Shown here: one piece after another, positions 9,020-19,733 of the stretch
Position numbering within the stretch: the stretch's first letter is position 1
Layout: the number at the start of each line of letters is the position of its first letter
DNA from: [Actinomadura] parvosata subsp. kistnae
Lineage (GTDB): Bacteria > Actinomycetota > Actinomycetes > Streptosporangiales > Streptosporangiaceae
DNA: 64,000 nucleotides
Assembly: GCF_900323885.1 (NCBI RefSeq)
Contig: NZ_OOHJ01000008.1
Coordinates: 186,001-250,000, forward strand
Reading direction: 5' to 3'
Position numbers and translations under genes: made by a program
The notes under the pieces: generated by a model
Told to the model about the DNA's origin: nothing
The model's database searches: none
What the model saw: the letters and a program-made list of their open reading frames with translations, nothing else

Positions 9020-10492
9020 TCAGGTCGCGGTGGCGTGTCGTTCCAGGAACGTGTACACGTCGGCCTCGTCCACGCCGGGGAACGAGCCGGGCGGCAGCGC
9101 GGCCAGCACGTGCGAGTTGGCGCGGGCCGACGGCCAGGCGTACCCCTCCCAGCGCTCGGCCAGCTCGGCGGGCGGCCGGCGGCAGCAGTCGCCGTTCGGG
9201 CAGCCGGACTTGGTGCGGTGGGTGGTCTCCCGCCCCCTGAACCAGCGCGATTCCTTGTACGGCACCCCCAGCGTGATCGCGAAGTCCCGCTCGCGGGAGG
9301 GATCGACGTGCGCCACGCAGAAGTACGTGCCGGTGGGCGAGTCGGAGTACTGGTAGTAGACGGAGAACCGGTCGGGTGAGGCGAACACCTGCCGCCCCGA
9401 CCACTGCAGGCACATCCGCTGCCCCTCGATGGCGCCCTGCTCGTCGGCGGGGAAGACGATGCCGTCGTTCTCGTACGCCTTGTAGATGGTGCCGCCGGCG
9501 TCGTTGCGCACGAAGTGGCAGACCAGGCCCAGGTGGTGGGTGGCGAGGTTCGTGAAGCGGTGCGCGGCCATCTCGTACGACACGGCGAACACGTCGCGCA
9601 GGTCCTCCACCGACAGCGCCCGGTCGGACTTGGCCTCCTGGAGGTAGAGCGCGGCGGCCTTCTCGGGGACGAGGACGGCGGCGGCGAAGTAGTTGGCCTC
9701 GGTGCGCTGGCGCAGGAAGTCGGCGAAGTCGCGGGGCTTGTCGTGGCCGAGCGCGAGGTGCCCGAGCGTCTGGAGCAGGATCGTGCGCGGCGTGTGCATG
9801 CCGAGCTGCTCGTGCTTGACGTAGATGCGGCGGTGGCGCAGGTCGGTGATGGAACGGACGGAGCGCGGCAGGTCTTGTGCCGTGTGCACGGTGTAGCCGA
9901 AGTGGGTGACCAGGCTCTGGATCGTGCTCTGCGAGAGGGCCCCGGTGCGGTAGCCGACCGCCTCCAGCGCCTGGGCGGCGGCCTTCTCGATGTCGGGGAA
10001 GTAGTTGCCCACCTCCCGCTGCCTGCGCCGCAGCTCGGCGTTGGCGACCCGGGCCTCCTCGGGGGTGGCGGTGCCGCGGGCCTGGCGGGCGCGCAGCTCG
10101 CCGTACAGGCCGAGCAGGTGCTCCAGGACGTCGTTCGGCACGCGGGCGGAGACCTTCAGCCGGGGCAGGCCGAGCCCGGCGTAGACGGGGTCGCGCTGGG
10201 CCTCTTCCAGCGCGATCTCCAGCTGGGCGCGGCGGTTGGGCGGCTGGCGGCGCAGCAGTTCCTCGACGGGGACGCCGAGAGCGGTCGCCAGCGACTTGAG
10301 GAGGGAGAGCTTGGGCTCGCGCTTGCCGTTCTCGAGCAGGGAGAGCTGGCTGGGCGCCCTGCCGACGCGCGAGCCGAGGTCCGACAGCGTCAGGCCGCGT
10401 TGTTTGCGCAGGTGGCGCAGGCGCTGGCCAAACGCGATCAGATCAAGCTCCTGCGTCAAAGACAGCGGTTCTTCGCCTAGCAAGGAGGCCAT
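9020..10492 (-). CDS. ramB: RamB-like regulator of acyl/acetate metabolism (XRE HTH, IrrE-like and DUF2083-type domains)
   Basis: A 490-residue cytoplasmic regulator. Residues 20 to 80 are an XRE helix-turn-helix (FGQRLRHLRKQRGLTLSDLGSRVGRAPSQLSLLENGKREP). The middle has an IrrE/peptidase-like fold with TILLQTLGHLALGHDKPRDF, where the usual HExxH is LGHLALGH. The C-terminus has a cysteine cluster, SGCPNGDCCRRPP, typical of the short-chain fatty-acyl regulator family. In Corynebacterium and Mycobacterium, RamB controls glyoxylate-shunt genes. Here it is divergent from isocitrate lyase, which supports the name. Ligand binding, probably acyl-CoA, is inferred. No strong ribosome site precedes the ATG, so translation may be leaderless. 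Confidence 0.88.
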   Translation of the reverse strand: MASLLGEEPLSLTQELDLIAFGQRLRHLRKQRGLTLSDLGSRVGRAPSQLSLLENGKREPKLSLLKSLATALGVPVEELLRRQPPNRRAQLEIALEEAQRDPVYAGLGLPRLKVSARVPNDVLEHLLGLYGELRARQARGTATPEEARVANAELRRRQREVGNYFPDIEKAAAQALEAVGYRTGALSQSTIQSLVTHFGYTVHTAQDLPRSVRSITDLRHRRIYVKHEQLGMHTPRTILLQTLGHLALGHDKPRDFADFLRQRTEANYFAAAVLVPEKAAALYLQEAKSDRALSVEDLRDVFAVSYEMAAHRFTNLATHHLGLVCHFVRNDAGGTIYKAYENDGIVFPADEQGAIEGQRMCLQWSGRQVFASPDRFSVYYQYSDSPTGTYFCVAHVDPSRERDFAITLGVPYKESRWFRGRETTHRTKSGCPNGDCCRRPPAELAERWEGYAWPSARANSHVLAALPPGSFPGVDEADVYTFLERHATAT

Positions 10493-10607
10493 GTCAGGAT
10501 CTTAGACAGAAATTCGGCCCATTTTCTAGCCTTCCGGCGCCACGGGTCCGTGTCCCGGGCGAGCCGCCGCGAGGGGCGTTCCGCGCGCGGGATTGGTCTA
10601 GGCCAAC

Positions 10608-10648
10608 GGTAAAAGTTGCGATTTCTTCACTGATGAATACCCATCAGT
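10608..10648. promoter_or_regulatory. Candidate RamB site and hairpin in the ramB/aceA divergent promoter
   Basis: GGTAAAAGTTGCGATTTC near 10608-10625 resembles the A/T-rich, TTTGC-containing sites known for RamB. Just after it, ACTGATG (10629-10635) and CATCAGT (10642-10648) form a perfect 7-bp inverted repeat around AATACC. This is the AT-richest part of the 267-bp intergenic region and lies about 110 bp before aceA. Confidence 0.4.
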
Positions 10649-10759
10649 AATGTACGCGAGCGGAAGATTCGCGATTCTTCTGGCCACTTCGGGCTGTTTG
10701 GTGGGGGCGGCCAGGGCAGAGACTCGGCGTGAGCCCAGGGGACGACAAGGGAGTGAACA

Positions 10760-12046
<1,287 letters not shown>

Positions 12047-12114
12047 GAACCGCTGAGGTTCGTTCGAACTCGCCGGCCACCTCCAGGGCATGGGAAGGTT
12101 CCCCCGGCGAAAGC

Positions 12115-12148
12115 GGGCCGCGCCGGTAACCCAGCACCGGCGCGGCCC
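12115..12148 (+). terminator. Strong hairpin terminator after aceA
   Basis: GGGCCGCGCCGGT and ACCGGCGCGGCCC form a perfect 13-bp stem with an 8-base loop, 68 bp after the aceA stop. No T-tract follows, as is common in high-GC actinomycetes. Confidence 0.85.
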
Positions 12149-12149
12149 G

Positions 12150-12224
12150 CCCAACCCACGCACGCCCAACCCACGCACGCCCAACCCACGCACGCCCAAT
12201 CCACGCACGCCGACGCCACGCACC
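12150..12224. repeat. 15-bp tandem repeat
   Basis: The unit CCCAACCCACGCACG occurs four times in a row from 12150 (fourth copy with one change), and a degenerate fifth copy follows. It starts right after the aceA terminator hairpin. In one forward frame it would read TPNPR repeats, but there is no start, ribosome site or plausible protein around it. Confidence 0.9.
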
Positions 12225-12578
12225 CCCGCCACCGCTCCTCCCACCCGTCCGTTTTCGGCGGAAGTGCCTGTCACCGAGGGCACAGCCTGCGGCGATGCCG
12301 CCGGGTCACACTGGCAGCAGCACCATCGCTCGTGTCAGGAGGCGCCTTGCGACACCTCGCTCCACGTTGCCGTGCCCGCCCCGCCGCCCCGCCGACGGCC
12401 CTCCGGCCGGCGGCCGTCCCGACCGCCGCCACCCGGCTGCCTGCGAGGCCGGCGGCCGTCTGTGCGACGACCAGCCCGCCGGCGGCCGTCCGCGTGCGGG
12501 CCGCCGGAAGACCGTCCGCGTGCGCCGGCGGCTCCTTAGGTCCCGGCTGACGGCGGCCCCGCCACTTCCAGGAGCGCG
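12225..12578. other. GC-rich intergenic stretch, no gene supported
   Basis: Several copies of GGCGGCCGTC-like and CGGCGGCC-like words occur, so the stretch has low complexity. Open frames on both strands give arginine/proline/alanine-rich products without domain character. It separates the aceA terminator from the 3' end of the kinase gene. Confidence 0.4.
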
Positions 12579-14155
12579 TCAGGGAGTGGCGGTGCCGGTC
12601 GTCGGCGGGGTGTCCGAGGGCGTGGCGGACGGGATCGGCGACTCCCCCGGCCCGTCCTGCGGGATCGGGCTGACCGTGCCCGTCGGCCGCGGGCAGTCGA
12701 GCCCGGCCACAACGTTCCCCCGCCTGCGCCCCGCCGGAGTCACGCACCCCTCCCCGCCGCCGGGGCCGCTGCTCTCCGTGACGCGGAACGTGCCGCGCCG
12801 CTCCCCCGAGGGCGTCAGGACGACGACGGGCCCCTTCGTCCGCGTCCGCGTCACGAACACCGTGGGCCGCGCCGTCCTCGTGGCCAGCCGCACGGGAGGC
12901 GCGTTCCCGCTGGTGACGGCCGAGGGCCGCACGGTGGGCACAGCGGCACTGGACGAGGACCGCGTGACGGACGGGTCCCCCGGCAGCAGCGAGCCGCCGC
13001 CCGGCCCGTCCCCGCCCGAGGCGGCGACGACCGTGATGGCCGCGATGGAGACCGTGGCCAGGGCCGCGAAACTGGCCTGCGAAAGCTGCGCCCGCGACCT
13101 CGCCCGCGACCCGGCCCTGTCTTTCGCCCGCGCCCCCGCCGCACCATCCCCCGGCCCTCCGCCCGCCTCCTCCTGCCCTTCCCCCGGCGCCGCCCGGCGG
13201 CCTCCTCCGTACGTACGAGACGGGCCAGCCCGCCCCCGGCCGGGTGAGGGACGGGCGTCCAGATCTCCCCCAGCACCTCCTCCACCGCCGGCCGCAACTC
13301 CCGAGGAGACCCGGCGCCGGCCGCCGCCAGCAGCGCCCGCAGCAGGTCGGCGGCCCGGGGCCGGTCGGCCGGGTTCTTGGCGAGGGCGGCCGAGACGGCG
13401 GCCCGGAGCTGAGCGGGCACACCCTCGACGCGAGGCGGGTCGAACAGGATCCGCCGCGTCAGCACGTCCGGCTCCCCGTCCCCGAACGGATGCCGCCCCG
13501 CGGCGGCGAAGGCCACGAGGCATCCCCAGGCGAAGACGTCGGAGGCGGGCAGCGCGGCCGCGCCGGTCAGCCGTTCGGGCGCCACCCACCCGGGGCTGCC
13601 CATGACCTGCCCGGCCTGGGTGTGGGCGGCGAGGGTGTCGACGTCGCGGGCGATGCCGAAGTCGATGACGCGCGGCCCATGAGGGGACAGCAGCACGTTG
13701 CCCGGTTTGAGGTCGCGGTGCACGAGCCCGGCCTCGTGCACGGCCACCAGCGCCGCCGCGACCCCGAGCGCGACGCCCTGGGCGAGGCGCGGCGGGAGCG
13801 GGCCGGTGGCCGCGACGACCTGGGAGAGCGACGGCCCGGGAAGGTACTCGGTGACGAGGTAGGGCCGGTCCCCGTCGGTGCCGTCCTCGACGACCGCCGC
13901 CGTACAGAACGGGAGTATTCTTCGCGAGAAAGCGACTTCCTCTGCGAAGCGCGCCCGCAGCGTGGCATCGTGGAGATGCACCGCCTGCGGCGTCTTGAGC
14001 GCGACCAGGCCACCCTGAGGGTGCTCGGCCAAATACACCACGCCCATCCCGCCCGTTCCGAGGCGGCCGAGGAGCGGGTAGCGGCCGATGACGGCCGGGT
14101 CCCCCACCGTGAGCGGCCGCACGCCGGGCGGCAGCTCGCTCGCACCACGCGCCAT
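12579..14155 (-). CDS. Membrane Ser/Thr protein kinase (PknB-type), apparent frameshift in the linker
   Basis: The kinase domain spans residues 20 to 280: glycine loop LGTGGMGVVYLAEH, lysine in VALKTPQ, catalytic loop LVHRDLKPGNVLL, DFGIA, GSPGWVAPE and DVFAWGCLVAFAAAGRHPFG. It would phosphorylate Ser/Thr on cytoplasmic targets. The ATG at 14155 has AGGAGG upstream. The frame of the kinase domain ends at 12851 after an arginine-rich tail, while the neighbouring frame carries a convincing membrane helix (SFAALATVSIAAITVVAA) and a Thr/Pro/Ser-rich external domain ending at 12579. Moving between them needs one extra base between about 13120 and 13240, where several long G/C runs lie. I therefore give the combined extent; the intact single-frame ORF is 12851 to 14155. 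Confidence 0.75.
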
Positions 14156-14277
14156 CCGGTCCCGCCCCTCCTGACAGTGTCATGGCAAGGCAACACTGTG
14201 AGGGCATCCAGGGCGGGCTTTCCGCATGTCTAACGAAAGGGGTATGGAAGGAAAGGGGGTCGTGCCTGCGAGGTAAG

Positions 14278-15114
14278 TCAGGACGCGATCGCGGCGGCTT
14301 CCTCGGCCTCGACCTGGCGGTTCCACTCGCCCTTGACCTGGCGCCACGTCTCGTCGTCGGCGCCGAGCCGCCAGTAGCCGGAGATGGACAGCCGGTCGAG
14401 GGGGATGCCCCGCTCCAGGCGCAGGTGGTGGCGCAGCTCCTTGACGAAGCCGGCCTCGCCGTGCACGAAGGCGTGCACGTCGCCGTCGGGGAAGTCGAGC
14501 TCGCGGACGGCGGCCACGAGCCGCTCGCCGACGGGGCTGCCGCCCCGGTAGACCCACCTGATGTGGGCGTCGGCGGCCGTTTCGAGCTTCAGCTCGTCCT
14601 GCGGCCCGTCGACCTCGATGAGGACGCGGGCGGGCACGCCGTCGGGCAGCGCCTCCAGGGAGGCCGCGATGGCGGGCAGCGCGCTCTCGTCGCCGACGAG
14701 CAGGTGCCAGTCCGCGTCAGGGTCGGGCGCGTAGCCGCCGCCGGGGCCGAGGATCAGCAGCTCGTCGCCGGGCCGGGCGTGCGCGGCCCACGGGCCGGCC
14801 AAGCCCTCGTCGCCGTGCACGACGAAGTCGAGGGTGAGCTCGTGACTGTAGGGGTCCCAAGCTCGTACGGTATAGGTGCGCAGCTTGGGCCAGACCTCGC
14901 GCGGCAGCGTCTCACGGCAGGCTTTCACGCTGAACGGCTGCGGGTACTCGACCCCCTCGCACGGAAAAACCAGCTTCACGTAATGATCGGTGAGCCCTCT
15001 GGTGGCGAAGTCCGCCAGCCCGTCACCGCCCATGACCACCCGGACCATGTGGCGGGAGATGCGCTCGGTCCGCTGGACGACACCCCGGTGGTGATCCGCA
15101 TGCTTGTCAGCCAT
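14278..15114 (-). CDS. Siderophore-interacting protein (FAD-dependent ferric-siderophore reductase)
   Basis: A 278-residue cytoplasmic flavoprotein of the SIP/ViuB family that frees iron from imported ferric siderophores by reduction. The FAD-binding barrel includes HYVKLVFP and the RTYTVRAWD motif (R-x-Y-T/S-x-R), followed by VVHGDEGLAGPWAAHARPGDELLILGPGGGY. The C-terminal NAD(P)H domain has LLVGDESALPAIAASLEAL and the family ending SISGYWRLGADDETWRQVKGEW. A perfect iron-box palindrome lies just upstream, so repression by an IdeR/DmdR regulator under iron sufficiency is expected. Confidence 0.93.
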   Translation of the reverse strand: MADKHADHHRGVVQRTERISRHMVRVVMGGDGLADFATRGLTDHYVKLVFPCEGVEYPQPFSVKACRETLPREVWPKLRTYTVRAWDPYSHELTLDFVVHGDEGLAGPWAAHARPGDELLILGPGGGYAPDPDADWHLLVGDESALPAIAASLEALPDGVPARVLIEVDGPQDELKLETAADAHIRWVYRGGSPVGERLVAAVRELDFPDGDVHAFVHGEAGFVKELRHHLRLERGIPLDRLSISGYWRLGADDETWRQVKGEWNRQVEAEEAAAIAS

Positions 15115-15130
15115 GGAACAGTCCCCCTGA

Positions 15131-15146
15131 GTTAGGTATACCTAAC
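15131..15146. promoter_or_regulatory. IdeR/DmdR-type iron box upstream of the siderophore-interacting protein
   Basis: GTTAGGTATACCTAAC is a perfect 16-bp palindrome 17 bp upstream of the start codon. It matches the TTAGGT...ACCTAA core of actinobacterial DtxR-family operators. Confidence 0.85.
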
Positions 15147-15203
15147 CTTACACCTCCCGTTCCTTCTACCGTAAACCCATGCCCCTAAACGGGGCAGGTA
15201 AAT

Positions 15204-16181
15204 TCACGCGGCGGCCGAGTCCCCCATCGACTCCGGCATCGCCGCCACCGCACCGAGGAACTGCCGGATGTGCCGGAACGCCAGCCGCGCCTCGGGCACC
15301 ACGTCGGCCAGGATCGGGAAGACGTGCGGCATGCGGGGCCACTCCTCGTAGCGGACCGGCACCCCCGCCAGCCGCGCCCGCTGCGCCACCCGCCACGCCT
15401 CGTCGCGCAGCACCTCCGTCGAGCCGGTCACGATCATCAGCGGCGGCAGGCCGGTGAAGTCGCCGTGCACGGGCGAGACGAGCGGGTCCCACGGGTCGAG
15501 GCCGGAGGTCCACCGGCGGGCCAGCCAGCGCACCCGGCCGGCCGGCAGCATGGGGTCCTGCCAGCGGTTGGCCCGGCGCGGCACGTCGGTGAGGTCGGCC
15601 CATGGCGACAGGCAGATGGCCGCCGCCGGCAGCGGCAGGCCGCGGTCGCGCAGCGCCAGCAGGGTCGCCAGCGTGAGGTGGCCGCCCGCGGAGTCGCCCG
15701 CGAGGATCACGTCCTGGGGCTCGTGCCCGCGCCGCAGCAGGCAGTCGTAGGCGTCCAGCGCGTCGGCGAGCGAGTCGGCCAGCCGGTGCACCGGCCCCTG
15801 CCGGTAGTCGAGCGCGAGGACCGGCCGCCCGGCCGCCACCGACAGCCGCCACGTGATCGGCCGGTGGGTGCGCGGCGAGCACGAGAAGTAGCCGCCGCCG
15901 TGGAAGTACAGCACGACCTTGCGCTCGTCGAGCCCCTGCCCGCCGCGCACCCACTCGCCGCCGCACGCGGAGAAGGTCGCGGGCACCACCGCGACGTGCG
16001 CGGGATGCGGGACGTTGACCAGCCGGGCGAGGTCTCCCAGGCGGGCGGCCCCGGCCAGGGCCAGCGGATGGCGCAGCAGCAGGCTGGAGGCCGGTTTCAC
16101 GGTGCCGCGCAGGAGGCCGGTCAGCGCCCTGGCCTGCCAGCTCAGGGGATACTCGGGTGTCACGTCCTGGTCGACTCGCAT
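15204..16181 (-). CDS. Alpha/beta hydrolase, hormone-sensitive-lipase (HSL) family
   Basis: A 325-residue carboxylesterase-type enzyme. The oxyanion motif HGGG appears in VVLYFHGGGYFSCSPRTHR and the nucleophile elbow GDSAGG in VILAGDSAGGHLTLA; the acid lies near PPLMIVTGSTEVLRDEA and the His in MPHVFPIL. This order is diagnostic for family IV esterases. The ATG at 16181 has AAAGGGGG at good spacing, better than the frame's earlier possible starts. It probably hydrolyses acyl or aryl esters of modest chain length. The neighbours give no clear pathway. Confidence 0.88.
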   Translation of the reverse strand: MRVDQDVTPEYPLSWQARALTGLLRGTVKPASSLLLRHPLALAGAARLGDLARLVNVPHPAHVAVVPATFSACGGEWVRGGQGLDERKVVLYFHGGGYFSCSPRTHRPITWRLSVAAGRPVLALDYRQGPVHRLADSLADALDAYDCLLRRGHEPQDVILAGDSAGGHLTLATLLALRDRGLPLPAAAICLSPWADLTDVPRRANRWQDPMLPAGRVRWLARRWTSGLDPWDPLVSPVHGDFTGLPPLMIVTGSTEVLRDEAWRVAQRARLAGVPVRYEEWPRMPHVFPILADVVPEARLAFRHIRQFLGAVAAMPESMGDSAAA

Positions 16182-16298
16182 ACCGCCCCCTTTCAGGTGA
16201 TTTCTTCCCGCCACGCCCGGTCCCTACCGGCCAGTAAGTAACTCATCCCTTGCGGGGATATTTCGGCACGGTGACGGGAGGGTGGCGGCGGGCGTTTA

Positions 16299-17201
16299 TT
16301 GCGTTGCGGAGCGCCGGGCCCGCGCCGGATAATCGCGTCTTTCCCGTCGGCAGACCCGTGCGCGGGTCCGGGCACGGTCCGTGACCGTGCCCTCACACCC
16401 TGGAGGTGCAAAACCTTTCCGCTCTATGCCCGGCTCGTCCGGTACGGTTTCCGCAAGCACGCCACCTACGTCCGTGGCGCGCTCGCCGGAGCGTTCACCA
16501 ACAGCGTCTTCGGCATCCTGCGCGCGTACACGCTCATCGCGGTCTGGCAGGCCCGCCCGGGCCTGGCCGGCTACGACATCACCGACGCCATCACCTTCTG
16601 CTTCGTCACCCAGGCCTTCATCGGGCCGATGCAGCTCTTCGGCGGCGGCCTGACCATCCCCGAGCGCATCCGCAGCGGCGACATCGCGCTCGACCTGGTC
16701 CGCCCCGCCTCGCTGCAGCTGTGGACGCTCGCCGAGGACGTCGGCAGGGCCGCCTACCTGTTCCTGGTGCGCGGCATCCCGCCCATGCTGCTCGGCGCCC
16801 TGCTCTTCGGCATCAGCGTCCCCACCCGCCCCGGCCAGTGGGCGGCGTTCCTCACCGGCTTCGCGCTCGCCGTGATCGTCAGCTTCGGCTGGCGCTACCT
16901 GGTCGCGCTGTCGGTCTGCTGGCTGCTCGACGACCGGGGCGTCACCGTCCTGTCGATGGTCCTGAGCACGTTCTTCAGCGGCATGATGGTGCCGCTGCAC
17001 CTGTTCCCCGGCTGGTTCGGCGACCTGGTCATGGTGCTGCCGTGGGCCGCGATGGTGCAGCTGCCCACCGACCTCTACCTCGGCACCGCCGCCGTGGCCG
17101 ACACGCTCGCCGTCCAGGCGCTCTGGGCCGCGGTCCTGCTCGGCCTCGGCGCGCTCGGCACCAGGGCGATCCGCCACAAGGTGGTGATCCAGGGTGGCTA
17201 G
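16299..17201 (+). CDS. ABC-2 family permease, first subunit (start unresolved)
   Basis: An integral membrane subunit with about six helices, of the family found in two-permease plus one-ATPase exporters. The conserved part begins FPLYARLVRYGFRKHATYVRGALAGAFTNSVFG. The only in-frame start upstream is a TTG at 16299, without a good ribosome site. A GTG at 16406 overlapping GGAGG is one frame off; it would read MQTFPLYARLVRYGF if one A of an AAAA run were removed, which is how such proteins usually begin. The true start may be there, with a base error. The stop overlaps the next gene by 8 bp. Confidence 0.78.
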   Translation: MRCGAPGPRRIIASFPSADPCAGPGTVRDRALTPWRCKTFPLYARLVRYGFRKHATYVRGALAGAFTNSVFGILRAYTLIAVWQARPGLAGYDITDAITFCFVTQAFIGPMQLFGGGLTIPERIRSGDIALDLVRPASLQLWTLAEDVGRAAYLFLVRGIPPMLLGALLFGISVPTRPGQWAAFLTGFALAVIVSFGWRYLVALSVCWLLDDRGVTVLSMVLSTFFSGMMVPLHLFPGWFGDLVMVLPWAAMVQLPTDLYLGTAAVADTLAVQALWAAVLLGLGALGTRAIRHKVVIQGG

Positions 17202-17982
17202 GACGTACTTCCTGCTGCTGTGGACCTGGACCAGGGCCGCTGCGGCGTACCCGGTGTCGTTCGCGATGATGACCGTGCTCGGCTTCGCCATCGCCGCGAT
17301 CGACGTCGCCGTCATCCTGATCATCTTCGCCAACACCACCACCCTGGCCGGCTTCTCCCGCGAGGAGGTGCTGTTCCTGTACGGGGCCGCCAACCTGGCC
17401 TTCACCATCTGCGACACCTTCGTCAGCAACCTCGACCGGGTCAGCACGCACATCAAGGCCGGCACCCTCGACACGTTCCTGATCCGGCCGGTCGGCGCGT
17501 GGATCCAGCTCGCCGCCGACCGCTTCATGGCCACCCGGATCGGGCGCATCCTCCAGGCCGGGCTCGTGCTCGGCTACGCCGTCTCCGCGCTCGGCATCGG
17601 CTGGGAGCGCGCGTGGATGATCCCGGTCATGGTGCTGACCGGCATCGTCATCTTCGCCTCGCTGTGGACGATCGCCGGGGCGCTGCAGTTCCTGCTGACC
17701 GACGCGCCGGAGGTGGTCAACACCCTGACGTACGGCGGCAGCCAGCTCACCCAGTACCCGTTCAGCGTCTACACCCGCGACCTGGTCAAGGGCGTGACGT
17801 ACGTGCTGCCGCTGGCGTTCGTCAACTGGCAGCCCGGCCTGTACGTGCTGGACCGGGCCGACCCGTTCGGCACGCCCGGGTTCATGCGCTTCCTCGGACC
17901 GGCCGCCGCGCTGGTCCTCGCCCTGTCGGCCGCGCTCGTCTGGCGGCAGGGCCTCCGGCACTACCGATCCACGGGGAGTTGA
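17194..17982 (+). CDS. ABC-2 family permease, second subunit
   Basis: A 262-residue membrane protein with six predicted helices, homologous in layout to the gene before it. GTG at 17194 overlaps the previous stop. Family-typical segments are FVSNLDRVSTHIKAGTLDTFLIRPVGAW and the late LTQYPFSVYTRDLVKGVTYVLPLAFVNWQP. With the preceding permease it would form a heterodimeric channel driven by the ATPase that follows. The substrate is not evident; similar sets are annotated as daunorubicin-type or polysaccharide exporters. Confidence 0.85.
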   Translation: MARTYFLLLWTWTRAAAAYPVSFAMMTVLGFAIAAIDVAVILIIFANTTTLAGFSREEVLFLYGAANLAFTICDTFVSNLDRVSTHIKAGTLDTFLIRPVGAWIQLAADRFMATRIGRILQAGLVLGYAVSALGIGWERAWMIPVMVLTGIVIFASLWTIAGALQFLLTDAPEVVNTLTYGGSQLTQYPFSVYTRDLVKGVTYVLPLAFVNWQPGLYVLDRADPFGTPGFMRFLGPAAALVLALSAALVWRQGLRHYRSTGS

Positions 17983-17985
17983 GCA

Positions 17986-18732
17986 ATGATCGAGCTTGAC
18001 CGGGCGGGCCGCTCGTTCAAGGTGAAGCGGAGCGTCGTCCACGCCGTCCAGAACCTGTCGTTCACCGTGTCGGCGGGCGAGTTCGTCGGCTACCTCGGCC
18101 CCAACGGCGCGGGCAAGTCCACCACGATCAAGATGTTGTGCGGCATCCTGACCCCCACCTCGGGCACCGTCAGGGTGGCGGGCCTCGACCCCTCGCGCCG
18201 CCGCACGACGCTGGCGCGGCGCATCGGGGTCGTGTTCGGGCAGCGGACGACGCTGTGGTGGGACCTGCCGCTGCGCGACAGCTTCGAGCTGATCCGGCAC
18301 CTCTACCGGATCGACCGCGCCGCCTTCGCCGCCCGGCTCGACGAGCTGACCGGCACGCTCGACCTGGGCGCGTTCCTGCGCACGCCGGTGCGGCAGCTCA
18401 GCCTCGGCCAGCGCATGCGCGGCGACCTGGCGGCGGCGCTGCTGCACGCGCCCGACGTGCTGGTGCTCGACGAGCCGACGATCGGGCTCGACGTGGTCAG
18501 CAAGGCCAGCATCCGCGACTTCCTGCTGCGGGTGAACGCCGAGCGGGGCACCACCGTGCTGCTGACCACGCACGACCTCGGCGACATCGAGCGCCTGTGC
18601 CGCCGGGTGATGCTGATCGACCACGGGCGGCTGGCCTTCGACGGCACCCTCGACGACCTGATGGCCACGGCGCCTGAGCAGTCGTCGATCGAGGAGGTCG
18701 TCACCCGCCTCTACACGGGCAGCGCCTCGTAA
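17986..18732 (+). CDS. ABC transporter ATP-binding protein
   Basis: A 248-residue nucleotide-binding subunit completing the permease pair, starting 4 bp after the second permease. Walker A is GPNGAGKSTT (residue 39 on), the Q-loop region is FGQRTTLWWDLPLRDSFELI, the ABC signature is LSLGQRMRGD, Walker B is VLVLDEPTIGLD, and the H-loop is TTHDLGDIERL. The Q-loop sequence and the LGQRMRGD signature are typical of exporters paired with two ABC-2 permeases. It hydrolyses ATP on the cytoplasmic face. Confidence 0.93.
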   Translation: MIELDRAGRSFKVKRSVVHAVQNLSFTVSAGEFVGYLGPNGAGKSTTIKMLCGILTPTSGTVRVAGLDPSRRRTTLARRIGVVFGQRTTLWWDLPLRDSFELIRHLYRIDRAAFAARLDELTGTLDLGAFLRTPVRQLSLGQRMRGDLAAALLHAPDVLVLDEPTIGLDVVSKASIRDFLLRVNAERGTTVLLTTHDLGDIERLCRRVMLIDHGRLAFDGTLDDLMATAPEQSSIEEVVTRLYTGSAS

Positions 18733-18752
18733 CGGCCCCGCCGGCGGGCGCG

Positions 18753-19733
18753 TCAGCCGCGCTCGCCGGGCCGGTCCACGATCGTCGACGTCACCAGGGC
18801 GGTGAGCCACACCGAGCCCTTCCTGAAGGCGGGCTCGGGGTCGCCGCCGAGGTGCTCGTCACGCAGCCAGACCGTCCGCTCACCCAGGTACCGGTAGGTC
18901 CGCGGGTCAAGGATCCGGTAGCGGCGGGAGGGGTCGTCCCTGCCGGTGTCGCGCCAGACGCCCAGCCCGCTGCGGCCGGCCGCGTCGGTGACGCCCTGCT
19001 CGATCCGGACGCCGGGGATCAGCGCCAGCGCCTGGAACAGCGCCGACTCCAGCTCGGGCGGCATGACGCCGTACCGGCTGAGGTAGAGCATGATCACGCC
19101 GTAGGCGCGGTCCGCGTCGGGGGCGACGACGTGCGGGACGCCCTCCTCCCTCGGGTAGTCGATCCAGTGCCGGTCCTTGGTCACCTTGGCCAGCAGCTTC
19201 TTCGGGTCGGTGGGCAGCTCGCGCAGCTTCTGGTCGTACTGCTGCGGCGACAGGTCGTCGTCGCCCGGGTCGGGCGGGACGTCCCTGACCGCCAGGCGGC
19301 CGTCCTCGCCGAAGGCGGCGGTCTGCTTGCCGTCGTAGCGCATCCACTGCTCCCTGGTCTCGACCGTGTCGCCGTTGGGCTGCTTGTCCAGGCTCTTGGT
19401 GTACTGCCACTGCGTCGGCCGCGGCACCCCGGCCGCCTTGCGCCGGCCCACCGTGTCGGCGGCGCGGGCCAGCACCGCGTCCGCGTCGAGCTGGACGATC
19501 GGCGACTGGCTCGGCGCGACAGGCGGCACGGGCTCCTGCGGCCTGACCGCCACCAGCGCGACCGCCGCGGCCGTGCCCAGCGCGCCGGCCAGCAGGAGCG
19601 CGCGGCCGAACCGGCGCCCGCGCCCGTGCCCGCGCATCCGGCGCAGCAGCCGGCGCCGGCCCTGGGCCAGCCAGACCTCGTCGGGCTCCGGCACCACGGC
19701 ACGCAGCTCGCGAAGGGAACGCAGGTCATCCAT
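18753..19733 (-). CDS. CU044_5270-family membrane protein, likely sigma-factor partner
   Basis: A 326-residue protein with a short cytoplasmic N-terminus (LRELRAVVPEPDEVWLAQGRRRLLRRM), one membrane helix near residues 43-62 (RALLLAGALGTAAAVALVAV) and a large external domain. It begins 8 bp inside the ECF sigma gene, so the two are translated together. This pairing is common in actinomycetes, and the protein may act as a membrane-bound modulator of the sigma factor, though it lacks the HxxxCxxC zinc anti-sigma motif. No enzyme motif is seen. Confidence 0.75.
   Translation of the reverse strand: MDDLRSLRELRAVVPEPDEVWLAQGRRRLLRRMRGHGRGRRFGRALLLAGALGTAAAVALVAVRPQEPVPPVAPSQSPIVQLDADAVLARAADTVGRRKAAGVPRPTQWQYTKSLDKQPNGDTVETREQWMRYDGKQTAAFGEDGRLAVRDVPPDPGDDDLSPQQYDQKLRELPTDPKKLLAKVTKDRHWIDYPREEGVPHVVAPDADRAYGVIMLYLSRYGVMPPELESALFQALALIPGVRIEQGVTDAAGRSGLGVWRDTGRDDPSRRYRILDPRTYRYLGERTVWLRDEHLGGDPEPAFRKGSVWLTALVTSTIVDRPGERG

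Noticed and set aside
10493..10759. A riboswitch or small RNA in the ramB/aceA gap
   Set aside because: Only a short inverted repeat is seen. No known riboswitch pattern could be recognised by eye.
12090..12539. A forward frame with TPNPR repeats after aceA as a small protein gene
   Set aside because: It starts inside the terminator region, has no ribosome site, and is made of the 15-bp repeat and low-complexity sequence.
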